From Streptomyces sp. SID8374 (GTDB taxonomy: Bacteria > Actinomycetota > Actinomycetes > Streptomycetales > Streptomycetaceae): a stretch of DNA of 64,000 nt. A program made the translations under genes and the position numbers. The stretch lies in contig NZ_WWGH01000001.1 in NCBI RefSeq assembly GCF_009865135.1, positions 4,092,001 to 4,156,000 of the forward strand. The letters are read 5' to 3'. Position 1 is the stretch's first letter, and each line of letters opens with the position of its first letter. Positions 1-8,725 of the stretch are shown one piece after another. The notes beneath the pieces are model-generated. The model worked only from the letters and a program-made list of their open reading frames with translations, searched no databases and was not told the origin of the DNA.

Positions 1-27
1 CACCCGCACATCCCAAGGAGCGGTCAG

Positions 28-1059
28 ATGCCCATCGCAACCCCCGAGGCTTACGCCGAGATGCTCGACCGGGCCAAGGCGGGCAAGTTCGCCTACCCGG
101 CCATCAATGTCACCTCGACGCAGACCCTGCACGCGGCTCTGCGCGGCTTCGCGGAGGCCGAGAGCGACGGCATCGTCCAGATCTCCACGGGCGGTGCGGA
201 GTTCCTGGGCGGTCAGTACAACAAGGACATGGTCACGGGCGCGGTCGCCCTGGCCGAGTTCGCGCACATCGTCGCCGCCAAGTACGACGTCACCGTCGCG
301 CTGCACACGGACCACTGCCCCAAGGACAAGCTGGACGGGTACGTACGTCCGCTGCTCGCCGTCTCCGCCGAGCGCGTCGCCAAGGGTCTGAACCCGCTGT
401 TCCAGTCCCACATGTGGGACGGCTCGGCCGAGACCCTCGCCGACAACCTGGCCATCGGCCAGGAGCTGCTGGCCCAGGCCGCCGCCGCCAAGATCATCCT
501 TGAGGTCGAGATCACCCCGACCGGCGGCGAGGAGGACGGCGTCACGCACGAGATCAACGACGAGCTGTACACGACCGTCGACGACGCGCTGCGCACCGCC
601 GAGGCGCTCGGCCTGGGCGAGAAGGGCCGCTACCTGCTGGCCGCCTCCTTCGGCAACGTCCACGGCGTCTACAAGCCGGGCAACGTCGTGCTCCGCCCCG
701 AGCTGCTCAAGGACCTCCAGGCGGGCGTCTCCGAGAAGTACGGCAAGCCGGCCGGCTCGCAGCCGTTCGACTTCGTCTTCCACGGCGGCTCGGGCTCCAC
801 CGCCGAGGAGATCGCCACCGCGCTGGAGAACGGCGTCGTGAAGATGAACCTCGACACCGACACCCAGTACGCCTTCACCCGCCCGGTCGCGGACCACATG
901 TTCCGCAACTACGACGGTGTCCTGAAGGTCGACGGCGAGGTCGGCAACAAGAAGACCTACGACCCCCGCACCTGGGGCAAGGCCGCCGAGGCGGGCATGG
1001 CCGTGCGCGTCACCGAGGCGTGCGCGAACCTGCGCTCCACGGGCACGAAGCTGAAGTAA
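28..1059 (+). CDS. fbaA: Class II fructose-bisphosphate aldolase
   Basis: Cytosolic glycolytic and gluconeogenic enzyme that interconverts fructose 1,6-bisphosphate with dihydroxyacetone phosphate and glyceraldehyde 3-phosphate using a divalent metal (zinc in the family). The 343-residue length is normal for the family. Visible motifs are HTDHC around residues 93-97 (the catalytic Asp and a metal-binding His), HGVYKPGN from His212 and FHGGSGS with His252, the remaining metal ligands and phosphate loop. The ATG has an AAGGAG ribosome site at 15-20. A GC-rich hairpin follows at 1088-1121, so the gene is probably a single transcription unit. Family assignment is very secure. Confidence 0.97.
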   Translation: MPIATPEAYAEMLDRAKAGKFAYPAINVTSTQTLHAALRGFAEAESDGIVQISTGGAEFLGGQYNKDMVTGAVALAEFAHIVAAKYDVTVALHTDHCPKDKLDGYVRPLLAVSAERVAKGLNPLFQSHMWDGSAETLADNLAIGQELLAQAAAAKIILEVEITPTGGEEDGVTHEINDELYTTVDDALRTAEALGLGEKGRYLLAASFGNVHGVYKPGNVVLRPELLKDLQAGVSEKYGKPAGSQPFDFVFHGGSGSTAEEIATALENGVVKMNLDTDTQYAFTRPVADHMFRNYDGVLKVDGEVGNKKTYDPRTWGKAAEAGMAVRVTEACANLRSTGTKLK

Positions 1060-1087
1060 GCAGTACACGAGTACGGATGTACGGCCT

Positions 1088-1121
1088 CGGGCCCGGTCCT
1101 CCTTCCAGGGGGCCGGGCCCG
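1088..1121 (+). terminator. Hairpin after fbaA
   Basis: Perfect 9-bp stem (CGGGCCCGG with CCGGGCCCG) around a 16-nt loop, 28 bp after the fbaA stop and just before the next gene. There is no T-tract, which is common for Streptomyces terminators. Confidence 0.6.
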
Positions 1122-1150
1122 ACGCTGTGCCGAGAGAAGGAGAGCCCGCC

Positions 1151-2323
1151 GTGGCCGCGCTGTACGACTTCGACACCGCCGTCGACCGCCGGGGCACCTG
1201 GTGCGTCCAGTGGGACGGGGTCGCGGACCGGTTCGGGGTCGACGGGCTGCTCCCGTTCACCATCTCCGACATGGACTTCGCCACCGCCCCCGAGGTGCTG
1301 GCCGCGCTGCGGGCCCGGCTGGACCACGGCGTCTTCGGCTACACCACCTGGCAGCAGGACGACTTCCGCTCGGCCATCGCCCACTGGTACGTCACCCGGT
1401 ACGGCACCGAGATCGACACCGGGCAGCTCGTGTACGGCCCGTCCGTGCTCAACCAGCTCTCCCAGCTCCTCCAGATGTGGACGGGGCGGGGGGACGGGGT
1501 CGTCGTCCACACCCCCACGTACGACGGTTTCCGCAAGGCGGTCACCGGGCTCGGGCGGGAGCTGCGCGGGGTGCCGGTGGGGGACTGGGAGGCGCTGGAG
1601 CGGGAGCTGTCCCGGGCGGACGCCAAGGTGCTGGTCCTCTGTTCGCCGCACAATCCGACCGGGCGGGTCTGGACGGCCGCCGAGCTGACCCGGACGGCGG
1701 AGCTGGCGGGGCGGCACGGGGTGGCCGTGATCAGCGACGAGATCCACGCGGACTTCGTGCACGAGGGGTACGTCCATGTGCCGTGGACCCGGGTCGCCGG
1801 CGAGGGCCGCTGGGCGCTCGTCTCCTCCGGGTCGAAGGCCTTCAACTTTCCGGCGCTGACCGGTTCGTACGGGCTCATCGGGAATCCGGCGGACCGGGCG
1901 GAGTATCTGCGGCGGATGGAGACGGCGGAGGGGCTGGCGTCCCCGGCGGTGCTGTCGCTGACCGCGCACATCGCGGCGTACCGGGAGGGGGCCGCGTGGC
2001 TGGACGCGGTGCGGGCGTATGTGGCGGGGAACCTGGCGTACGTCGCGGAGCGGCTGGCGGCGGACCTGCCCGAGCTGGGGTGGGAGCCGCCGCAGGCCGG
2101 GTACCTGGCGTGGATCGACCTGCGGGCGGCGGGGGTGGACGACGCGGAGTTGCAGCGGGTGCTGGTGGAGCGGGAGCGGGTGGCGATCATGGGCGGGGCG
2201 GTCTACGGGGCACCGGGGTTCGTGCGGCTGAACGTGGGGTGCCCCCGGGGGAAGGCCGAGGCGGGGGTGGAGGCGTTGGTCCGGGCGGTGGAGAGCCTGA
2301 AATCAAGCCCCTCCGGCGATTGA
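1151..2323 (+). CDS. PLP-dependent aminotransferase / C-S lyase, MalY/PatB type
   Basis: Fold-type I PLP enzyme of the MalY/PatB branch, whose members are cystathionine beta-lyases or aminotransferases acting on sulfur amino acids. Supporting sequence: FTISDMDFATAPEV near the N-terminus, CSPHNPTGR in the middle, ISDEIHADF (the PLP-pyridine Asp) and SSGSKAFNF, with Lys229 the likely Schiff-base lysine. The GTG at 1151 was preferred over the in-frame GTG at 1127 because AGAAGGAG lies 8 bp before it. The last residues (KSSPSGD) and the stop codon lie inside a dispersed palindromic repeat at 2306-2334. The exact substrate cannot be told from sequence. Confidence 0.85.
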   Translation: MAALYDFDTAVDRRGTWCVQWDGVADRFGVDGLLPFTISDMDFATAPEVLAALRARLDHGVFGYTTWQQDDFRSAIAHWYVTRYGTEIDTGQLVYGPSVLNQLSQLLQMWTGRGDGVVVHTPTYDGFRKAVTGLGRELRGVPVGDWEALERELSRADAKVLVLCSPHNPTGRVWTAAELTRTAELAGRHGVAVISDEIHADFVHEGYVHVPWTRVAGEGRWALVSSGSKAFNFPALTGSYGLIGNPADRAEYLRRMETAEGLASPAVLSLTAHIAAYREGAAWLDAVRAYVAGNLAYVAERLAADLPELGWEPPQAGYLAWIDLRAAGVDDAELQRVLVERERVAIMGGAVYGAPGFVRLNVGCPRGKAEAGVEALVRAVESLKSSPSGD

Positions 2324-2334
2324 GGAGCGGGGGC
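2306..2334. repeat. REP-like palindromic repeat, AGCCCCTCCGGCG...GAGGAGCGGGG type
   Basis: Copy of a GC-rich interrupted palindrome with the core CCTCCGGCGATTGAGG, related to the elements at 12012-12035, 39324-39463 and 43821-44137. It overlaps the end of the preceding aminotransferase gene and provides its TGA stop at 2321-2323. Confidence 0.65.
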
Positions 2335-2397
2335 CGGGTCAGCGCCCCCGTGACGGTGCGGGGTGCGGGGAAGGGCGCTTCGGGGCACGCTGACCCC

Positions 2398-3918
2398 ATG
2401 GCCGCTGCCTCCGCCCCCGGGGAGATCCGGGTCGCCTCGCCCGTCGGGCGCTGGGTCGTGCTGACCACCGTGCTCGGGTCCGGCATGGCGATGCTGGACT
2501 CGACCGTCATCAACGTCGCCCTGCCCCGCATCGGCGCCGACCTCGACACCGATCTGGCCGCGCTCCAGTGGACCGTCAACGCGTACATGCTCACCCTCGC
2601 CGGGCTGATCCTGCTGGGCGGGGCGCTCGGGGACCGGTACGGGCGGCGGCGCGTCTTCGTGGTGGGGGTGGTGTGGTTCGCGCTGGCCTCGCTGCTCTGC
2701 GGGATCGCGCCGAACGCGGGGGTGCTCATCGCCGCGCGGGCCCTGCAAGGCGTCGGCGGGGCGCTGCTCACGCCGGGGTCCCTGGCGCTCATCCAGGCCA
2801 GCTTCCACCCCGACGACCGGGCACGGGCCGTGGGGCTCTGGTCCGGGTTCGGCGGGGTCGGGGCGGCCGTGGGGCCGTTCGTGGGCGGGTGGCTCGTCGA
2901 CGGGCCCGGCTGGCGGTGGGTGTTCCTGCTGAACCTGCCGCTCGCCGCGATCTGCGTCCCCGTCGCCCTCCGCCACGTACCGGAGTCGCGCGATCCGGCG
3001 GCGCACGGCCGGTTCGACGTGGTGGGGGCCGTGCTCGGGGCCCTCGCCCTGGCCGGGGTGACGTACGCGCTGATCGAGGCGCCGGGGCGGGGCGCCTCGC
3101 CGCTCGTGATCGGGGCGGCGCTCGGCGGGGTGCTGCTCGGGGTGGCGTTCGTGCTGGTGGAGCAGCGGCGGGCCGATCCGATGCTGCCGCCGTCGATCTT
3201 CCGCTCGCGGCTGTTCACCTCGGTCAACCTGGTGACGTTCTGCGTGTACGCGGCCCTCGGCGGCTTCTTCTTCCTCTCGGCGATCCAGCTCCAGGTGGTC
3301 GCCGGGTACTCGGCGCTCGGGGCCGGTACCGCGCTGCTGCCCACGACGGTCCTGATGCTGCTGTTCTCCGCCTGGTCGGGGGAGCTGGGGCGGCGGATCG
3401 GGCCGCGTATCCCGCTCACGGTGGGGCCGCTGCTGGCCGCCGCCGGGATGCTGCTGATGCTGCGGGTGGGGCCGGGCAGCGCGTCCTTCGGCGGGTACGT
3501 CGGTGAGGTGCTGCCCGCCGTCGCGGTGCTGGGCGCCGGGCTCGTCGTGGTCGTGGCCCCGCTCACCGCGACGGTCCTGGCGGCCGTGGACACCGGGCGC
3601 GCCGGTCTGGCCAGCGGGATCAACAACGCGGCCGCGCGGGCGGCCGGGCTGATCGCGGTGGCCGCGCTGCCGCTGCTCGCCGGGATGGGGCCCGAGGCGT
3701 ACCGGGACGCCGGGGAGTTCGCGGCGACCTTCCGGCGGGCGATGCCGATGTGCGCCGGGCTGCTGGTGCTGGGCGCGGTCATCGCCTGCTGGACCGTCCG
3801 CACCCCGCCGGCCACCCCGGCGCGGGAACGGGAGGAGGAGCGGCCCGAGTGCACCGTCCACTGCGGCATCGTGGCCCCGCCGCTGGAGCCCGAGCGGGCG
3901 GAGGAACGCGGGCGGTGA
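2398..3918 (+). CDS. MFS transporter, DHA2 (14-TM) drug exporter family
   Basis: Integral membrane proton-coupled exporter of the EmrB/QacA type, 506 residues, the normal length for 14-helix DHA2 pumps. Motif C-like and motif A-like signatures are visible: GSGMAMLDSTVINVALPRI in TM1, LGDRYGRRRVF in the loop after TM2, and GFGGVGAAVGPFVGGWLVD in TM5. The start is set by the alignable N-terminus; an upstream frame is open but runs through the preceding gene in the wrong frame. The upstream gap of 74 bp holds a REP-like element. No dedicated regulator is adjacent. Likely substrates are hydrophobic antibiotics or antiseptics, but this is inference. Confidence 0.9.
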   Translation: MAAASAPGEIRVASPVGRWVVLTTVLGSGMAMLDSTVINVALPRIGADLDTDLAALQWTVNAYMLTLAGLILLGGALGDRYGRRRVFVVGVVWFALASLLCGIAPNAGVLIAARALQGVGGALLTPGSLALIQASFHPDDRARAVGLWSGFGGVGAAVGPFVGGWLVDGPGWRWVFLLNLPLAAICVPVALRHVPESRDPAAHGRFDVVGAVLGALALAGVTYALIEAPGRGASPLVIGAALGGVLLGVAFVLVEQRRADPMLPPSIFRSRLFTSVNLVTFCVYAALGGFFFLSAIQLQVVAGYSALGAGTALLPTTVLMLLFSAWSGELGRRIGPRIPLTVGPLLAAAGMLLMLRVGPGSASFGGYVGEVLPAVAVLGAGLVVVVAPLTATVLAAVDTGRAGLASGINNAAARAAGLIAVAALPLLAGMGPEAYRDAGEFAATFRRAMPMCAGLLVLGAVIACWTVRTPPATPAREREEERPECTVHCGIVAPPLEPERAEERGR

Positions 3919-4023
3919 GGTGCCCCCAGGCGGGCGGGTGGGCCCGTCCGCCGTCACCGGGGCGCGTGCGGGGACGAGGGCGGTGAGTCCGTCCCCGGCC
4001 CCGGCAACGCGGGCGGTGAGGTG
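3905..4023. repeat. 18-bp perfect direct repeat flanking an intergenic gap
   Basis: The same 18-bp sequence, AACGCGGGCGGTGAGGTG, is present at 3905-3922 and 4006-4023, with a partial third copy near 3975. The first copy contains the stop codon of the DHA2 transporter. Confidence 0.7.
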
Positions 4024-4056
4024 TCATGGGCGTCCCGCTCCAGGCACACTTGATCC

Positions 4057-4470
4057 ATGTCCATCCACGAGAACCTTCTCGGGGGCCCCGCCCCGACCCA
4101 CCTGCCCGACGACCCCGAGCCGCGCGAGCTGCTCGCCGCCGGTACGCCGCCCGCCGAGGTCGCGGCGAAGTACCCCACCTCCTCGCTCGCCTGGGCGCAG
4201 CTCGCCGACGAGGCGTACGAGGGCGGCCGGGTCATCGAGTCGTACGCGTACGCCCGTACCGGCTACCACCGCGGCCTCGACTCCCTGCGCCGGGCCGGCT
4301 GGAAGGGCCACGGCCCCGTACCGTTCGAGCACGAGCCGAACCGCGGCTTCCTGCGCGCCCTGCACGCCCTCGCCCGGGCCGCCGGGTCCATCGGGGAGAC
4401 CGAGGAGCACGAGCGCTGCACGGCGTTCCTGCGCGACTCCTCGCCGACCGCCGCCGACATCCTGGGCTGA
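4057..4470 (+). CDS. DUF3151 family protein
   Basis: Conserved actinobacterial cytosolic protein of unknown function, 137 residues. The N-terminal block (SIHENLLGGPAPTHLPDDPE) and the segments SLAWAQLADEAYE, GRVIESYAYARTGYHRGLDSLRRAGWKG and VPFEHEPNRGFLRALHALARAA are the family hallmarks; the helical repeats resemble a small TPR-like or tetratricopeptide-type fold. It is normally found near fbaA in Streptomyces, which is also the case here. No signal peptide or membrane segment. The ATG at 4057 is the only start that keeps the conserved N-terminus. No function can be assigned. Confidence 0.85.
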   Translation: MSIHENLLGGPAPTHLPDDPEPRELLAAGTPPAEVAAKYPTSSLAWAQLADEAYEGGRVIESYAYARTGYHRGLDSLRRAGWKGHGPVPFEHEPNRGFLRALHALARAAGSIGETEEHERCTAFLRDSSPTAADILG

Positions 4471-4609
4471 CCCCGGCCGCGTACTCCTGAGCCGGGCCCG
4501 CCGCCCGCACGGCGCGGGTCCGGCTTAGTATGCGAGCAGGGGACCGGAGCTCCATCACCTCACGGAAGGGGCGGACCGCTACCCGGAAGCTCGTGTCGAG
4601 GAGACAGCG

Positions 4610-5458
4610 ATGTCGACGAACCACCCCGACCCCGAAGCCACCGGTGCGGACACCCCGCACCTCGACTTCGCGGGAACGACTCCGTACGAGGACTATGTCC
4701 AGGCGGATGTCCTGACCCACCTCCAGCACCTCCGCTCGGACGACCCCGGCGAGATGGTCTTCCTGGTCACCACCCAGGTCATGGAGCTGTGGTTCACGGT
4801 CATCGTCCATGAGTGGGAGACCGCCACCCGCGCCCTGCGCGAGGACCGCATACCCGTCGCGCGCGACGCCCTGAAGCGTTCGCTGCGCGAGCTGGAGGCG
4901 CTCAACGAGTCCTGGCGGCCGCTGGCCGGGCTCACCCCCGCCCAGTTCAACTCCTACCGGGGCTCGCTCGGCGAGGGCTCCGGGTTCCAGTCCGCGATGT
5001 ACCGGCGGATGGAGTTCCTGCTCGGCGACAAGTCGGCCTCCATGCTGGTGCCGCACCGGGGCGCGCCCCGCGTGTACGCCGAGCTGGAGAAGGCGCTCGG
5101 GGAGCCGAGCCTGTACGACGAGACGCTCGCCCTGCTGGCCCGGCGCGGGTACGCCATCCCCGAGTCCGTCACCGGCCGGGACCTGACCAAGCGGTACGAG
5201 CCGTCGCCCGAGGTCGAGGCGGTGTGGGCACAGATCTACGCCTCCGACGACCAGAACGACGAGCTGGTCCGCCTCGGCGAGCTGCTCACCGACGTCGGCG
5301 AGCTCGTCTGGCGCTGGCGCAACGACCACCTCGTCGCCACCCGGCGCGCGATGGGCTCCAAGACCGGCACCGGCGGCTCCGCCGGGGTGGCCTGGCTGGA
5401 GAAGCGCGCCACGAAGAACGTGTTCCCCGAACTGTGGACGGCGCGCAGCCATGTCTGA
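4610..5458 (+). CDS. kynA: Tryptophan 2,3-dioxygenase
   Basis: Haem-dependent cytosolic enzyme that opens the indole ring of L-tryptophan with O2 to give N-formylkynurenine, the first step of the kynurenine pathway. 282 residues, the usual bacterial length. Hallmarks visible: the helical core around LVTTQVMELWFTVIVHEW, FQSAMYRRMEFLLG, the KRYEP segment and WRWRNDHLVATRRAMGSKTGTGGSAG, which carries the distal conserved haem-side and substrate-loop residues. A GAGGAGA ribosome site precedes the ATG. The stop overlaps the start of kynU by 8 bp, so the two are co-translated. Confidence 0.95.
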   Translation: MSTNHPDPEATGADTPHLDFAGTTPYEDYVQADVLTHLQHLRSDDPGEMVFLVTTQVMELWFTVIVHEWETATRALREDRIPVARDALKRSLRELEALNESWRPLAGLTPAQFNSYRGSLGEGSGFQSAMYRRMEFLLGDKSASMLVPHRGAPRVYAELEKALGEPSLYDETLALLARRGYAIPESVTGRDLTKRYEPSPEVEAVWAQIYASDDQNDELVRLGELLTDVGELVWRWRNDHLVATRRAMGSKTGTGGSAGVAWLEKRATKNVFPELWTARSHV

Positions 5459-6662
5459 GACCTTCCGCGAGCGGGCACTCGCCCTCGACGCCGCCGACCC
5501 GCTGGCCGCACAGCGCAAGCTCTTCGCCCTCGACGACGGCGTCTACCTCGACGGCAACTCGCTCGGCGCGCTGCCCGTCCACGTCCCCGCCCGGGTGCAG
5601 GACGTCCTCACCCGCCAGTGGGGCGAGCTGCGCATCCGGTCCTGGGGCGAGAGCGGCTGGTGGACCGCGCCCGAGCGGATCGGCGACCGGATCGCCCCGC
5701 TCGTCGGGGCCGCCGCGGGCCAGATCGTCGTCTCCGACTCGACCAGCGTGAACGTCTTCAAGGCGGTCGTCGCGGCCACCCGCCTCGCCGCTCTCGCGGG
5801 CGGGGGACGGGACGAGATCCTGGTTGACGCGACGACGTTTCCCACGGACGGGTACATCGCCGCCTCCGCCGCCCGGCTGACCGGCCACCGCATCGTGCCG
5901 GTCGCCCCCGCCGACGTACCAAGTGCGCTCGGAGACCGTACGGCCGCCGTCCTCCTCAACCAGGTGGACTTCCTCACCGGACGGCTGCACGACCTGCCCG
6001 GCCTGACCGCCGCCGTCCACGCGGCGGGCGCGATCGCCGTCTGGGACCTCTGCCACAGCGCGGGCGCCCTGCCGGTCGGCCTGGACGAGCACGGGGTGGA
6101 CCTGGCGGTCGGCTGCACCTACAAGTACCTGAACGGCGGCCCCGGTTCACCCGCGTACCTGTACGTCGCCGAGCGCCACCAGGCCGCCTTCGACTCCCCG
6201 CTGCCGGGGTGGAACTCGCACGCCGACCCGTTCGGCATGACCCCCGACTACGCGCCTGCGGACGGTTCCGTACGGGGCCGGGTCGGCACGCCCGACATCG
6301 TCTCCATGCTGACGCTGGAAGCGGCGCTGGACGTGTGGGACGGGGTCTCCGTGGACGCGGTCCGGGCCAAGTCGCTGGCGCTGACGGACTTCTTCCTGGA
6401 GTGCGTCGAGGCGTACGTGCCGGAGGGCCGGGTCACCTCGGTCACCCCGGCCCCGCACGCCGAACGCGGCAGCCAGATCGCCCTGCGCTGCGCCGGGGCC
6501 GAGACCGTGATGGGGCGCCTCATCGAGAGGGGCGTCGTGGGCGACCTGCGGCCGCCGGACGTGCTGCGGTTCGGCTTCACCCCGCTGTACGTGGGGTTCG
6601 CCGACGTGGAACGGGCGGCGCGGGTCCTGGCCGAGGTGCTGGAGGAGACCCGGCAGGCCTGA
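5451..6662 (+). CDS. kynU: Kynureninase
   Basis: PLP-dependent hydrolase that cleaves L-kynurenine to anthranilate and alanine. 403 residues, typical length. The PLP site is visible as CTYKYLNGGPGSPAYLYV with Lys225 as the Schiff-base lysine; WDLCHSAGALPV carries the pyridine-nitrogen Asp, and LDGNSLGALP near the N-terminus is a family signature. The ATG overlaps the kynA stop by 8 bp. A strong hairpin lies 27 bp after the stop, before the formamidase-like gene. Together with kynA and the following hydrolase it gives a complete tryptophan-to-anthranilate route. Confidence 0.95.
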   Translation: MSETFRERALALDAADPLAAQRKLFALDDGVYLDGNSLGALPVHVPARVQDVLTRQWGELRIRSWGESGWWTAPERIGDRIAPLVGAAAGQIVVSDSTSVNVFKAVVAATRLAALAGGGRDEILVDATTFPTDGYIAASAARLTGHRIVPVAPADVPSALGDRTAAVLLNQVDFLTGRLHDLPGLTAAVHAAGAIAVWDLCHSAGALPVGLDEHGVDLAVGCTYKYLNGGPGSPAYLYVAERHQAAFDSPLPGWNSHADPFGMTPDYAPADGSVRGRVGTPDIVSMLTLEAALDVWDGVSVDAVRAKSLALTDFFLECVEAYVPEGRVTSVTPAPHAERGSQIALRCAGAETVMGRLIERGVVGDLRPPDVLRFGFTPLYVGFADVERAARVLAEVLEETRQA

Positions 6663-6689
6663 CGGACCGTCAATGCGTGTAAGGCCGGG

Positions 6690-6722
6690 CGGGGACGGTG
6701 CCGATCACTGGTACCGTCCCCG
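6690..6722 (+). terminator. Hairpin between kynU and the formamidase-like gene
   Basis: Perfect 10-bp stem (CGGGGACGGT with ACCGTCCCCG) with a 13-nt loop, 27 bp after the kynU stop. It may end or attenuate the kynAU transcript before the hydrolase gene. Confidence 0.6.
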
Positions 6723-6747
6723 CAGGTCAACCCAGTTGGGCACCTGA

Positions 6748-6779
6748 CACAGGCACAGGGCACAGCCACAGGACACAGG
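6748..6779. repeat. CACAGG short repeat upstream of the hydrolase gene
   Basis: CACAGG occurs at 6748, 6754, 6767 and 6774, with a CACAGC variant at 6761, in the 5' leader of the next gene. Confidence 0.7.
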
Positions 6780-6798
6780 CATAGGACGGTTGAGCAGC

Positions 6799-7674
6799 AT
6801 GTCGGATTCTGCCGCGCGTGATCGGGACGACGCCGAGACCGAGTCGGCGCTCGCGCATCCGGTGGTCGCCCCCGACCGGACCGCCGCCTACGGCGACCAC
6901 CCCGACCAGGTCATCGACTTCTACGCCCCGCGCGACGGCCGCACCGCCGCCCCCCTCGTCGTCCTGCTGCACGGCGGCGCCTGGCGGGCCCCCTACGACC
7001 GCACGCACGTCTCCCCGCTCGCGGACTTCCTGGCCCGGCGGGGGTTCGCCGTGGCGAACGTGGAGTACCGGCGCGGCGGCGAGGGCGGCCAGGTGCCCGG
7101 TGCCGACCCGGTGGCCGGCCGCTGGCCGGAGACCTTCGACGACGTGGCCGCCGCCCTCGACGCCGTACCGGCCCTCGCCGCCCGCGAGTTGCCCGAGGCC
7201 GACGTACGCCGGATCGTGGTCACCGGCCACTCCGCCGGCGGCCACCTCGTGCTCTGGGCGGCGGCGCGCCATGTGCTGCCCGAGGGGTCGCCGTGGCACC
7301 TGCCCGCCCCGCCCCCGTTGCGCGGGGTCGTCGCGCTGGCCCCGATCGCGGACTTCGCCACATCGGTGGAGTTGGGGGTGTGCGGCGGCGCGGTGGACCA
7401 ACTCCTCGGTCAGGAGGGGGAGTCGGCGGACCGTACGGCCCAGGCCGACCCCGCCGCCCTGCTGCCCACCGGGATCGCCACCGCGATCGTCCACGGTGAG
7501 GAGGACATCGTCGTCCCGCTGGCCGTCTCGGAGGCGTACGTCGACGCGGCGGCGAAGTCCGGCGAGATGGTCGGGCTCACGCTCCTCGGCGATGTCGGGC
7601 ACTTCCCGCTGATCGACCCGGCGGCCGACGCGTGCGCGATCGTGGCGGAGGAGATCACGCAGCTGGCGTGGTGA
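6799..7674 (+). CDS. Alpha/beta hydrolase, probable kynurenine formamidase
   Basis: Alpha/beta-hydrolase of the esterase/arylformamidase group. HGGAW at residues 58-62 forms the oxyanion hole, GHSAGGH holds the nucleophile Ser145, and GEEDIVVPL and GDVGHFPLID supply the likely Asp and His. 291 residues, no signal peptide. Its place directly after kynA and kynU argues that it hydrolyses N-formylkynurenine to kynurenine and formate, filling the otherwise missing middle step; this is inference from context. The ATG at 6799 was chosen over a TTG at 6790 because GGACGG lies 9 bp upstream of it. A hairpin and a CACAGG repeat separate it from kynU, so it may have its own promoter. Confidence 0.75.
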   Translation: MSDSAARDRDDAETESALAHPVVAPDRTAAYGDHPDQVIDFYAPRDGRTAAPLVVLLHGGAWRAPYDRTHVSPLADFLARRGFAVANVEYRRGGEGGQVPGADPVAGRWPETFDDVAAALDAVPALAARELPEADVRRIVVTGHSAGGHLVLWAAARHVLPEGSPWHLPAPPPLRGVVALAPIADFATSVELGVCGGAVDQLLGQEGESADRTAQADPAALLPTGIATAIVHGEEDIVVPLAVSEAYVDAAAKSGEMVGLTLLGDVGHFPLIDPAADACAIVAEEITQLAW

Positions 7675-7765
7675 GGTCCGAAATCCCCCCGTTCATCGCG
7701 GACGGAAGCTGACCGCAAGGGTCCCTAGGTTGGTTCTCGTCGAACCGAACGAAGGGAGACCCGCA

Positions 7766-8587
7766 ATGACGATCCTGGTGACCGGAGCCACGGGAACGGT
7801 CGGCCGGCGAGTGGTCGAACAGCTGCTGGAGCGCGGCGGGCACGTGCGGGCCGTGACGCGCGACCCGGCGCGTGCGGAGTTCCCGGCGGGTGTCGACGTC
7901 GTCCGCGGTGACCTCGCCGACCCGGCCTCACTGGAGAGCGCCCTGGCGGGCGTGACCGGGCTGCACCTGATCACCTTCGACGGCGGCCTCTTCGCCCCGC
8001 TGACCACCGGCGAGCAGCTCATGGAGCGGGCCCGCGCGGCGGGGGTGCGCCGGGTGACGGTGCTCAACGGCGGCGGGGACACCCCGATGGAGACCGCGGT
8101 ACGGGGGAGCGGGCTGGCGTGGACCGTCGTCATGCCGGTCGAGTTCATGGCCAACGCCCTGGAGTGGGCGCCCGGCATCAAGGCCGAGGACGTGGTCCGC
8201 GAGCCCTTCGTGGACCGGCTGAGCGCGATGGTCCACGAGTCCGACATCGGGGCGGTCGCCGCGACCGCGCTCACCGAGGACGGCCACGGCGGCCAGGTGT
8301 ACCTGATCACCGGCCCGCAGGCGCTGACCGTCGGCGACAAGGTGGCGGCCCTCGCGGCGGCGCGGGGCCGGGAGATCGGGCTGGTGGAGCTCACCGAGGA
8401 GGAGGCGGTCGTCGGCTGGCGGGCCAAGGGGATGCCCGAGGACGTCATCGGGTTCCTGATCGAGGTCTACCGGGACACCCCGCCGGAGGGGAGGACGGTG
8501 ATCGACACCGTGGAGAAGGTCACCGGGCGGCCGGCCCGGACGTTCGCGCAGTGGGCCGGGGAGCACGCGGAATTCTTCCGCCCGTGA
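7766..8587 (+). CDS. NmrA-like NAD(P)-binding reductase (atypical SDR)
   Basis: Rossmann-fold protein of the NmrA/atypical short-chain dehydrogenase group, 273 residues. The N-terminus ILVTGATGTVGRRVVEQLLERG is the nucleotide-binding glycine motif; RAVTRDPARAEFPAGVDVVRGDLAD is the following beta-alpha-beta segment. There is no classical YxxxK catalytic pair, as is usual for this group, so it may be a quinone reductase-like enzyme or a redox sensor. The ATG at 7766 has GAAGGGAG 7 bp upstream; a longer reading frame from 7730 lacks a ribosome site. It stands alone on the strand. Confidence 0.82.
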   Translation: MTILVTGATGTVGRRVVEQLLERGGHVRAVTRDPARAEFPAGVDVVRGDLADPASLESALAGVTGLHLITFDGGLFAPLTTGEQLMERARAAGVRRVTVLNGGGDTPMETAVRGSGLAWTVVMPVEFMANALEWAPGIKAEDVVREPFVDRLSAMVHESDIGAVAATALTEDGHGGQVYLITGPQALTVGDKVAALAAARGREIGLVELTEEEAVVGWRAKGMPEDVIGFLIEVYRDTPPEGRTVIDTVEKVTGRPARTFAQWAGEHAEFFRP

Positions 8588-8725
8588 GCTGGTGAGGGGC
8601 CTCGTGGCGGCGGTCGGGGGGCGCCGCCACGGGGCGCGAGTAGGGCGCGTAGTCCTTGAGAGGGATGCCCCGGAATCAGCATCGGTAGGGACGACCCGCA
8701 CTCCGCCGCCGCCTACCGTGGAAAC

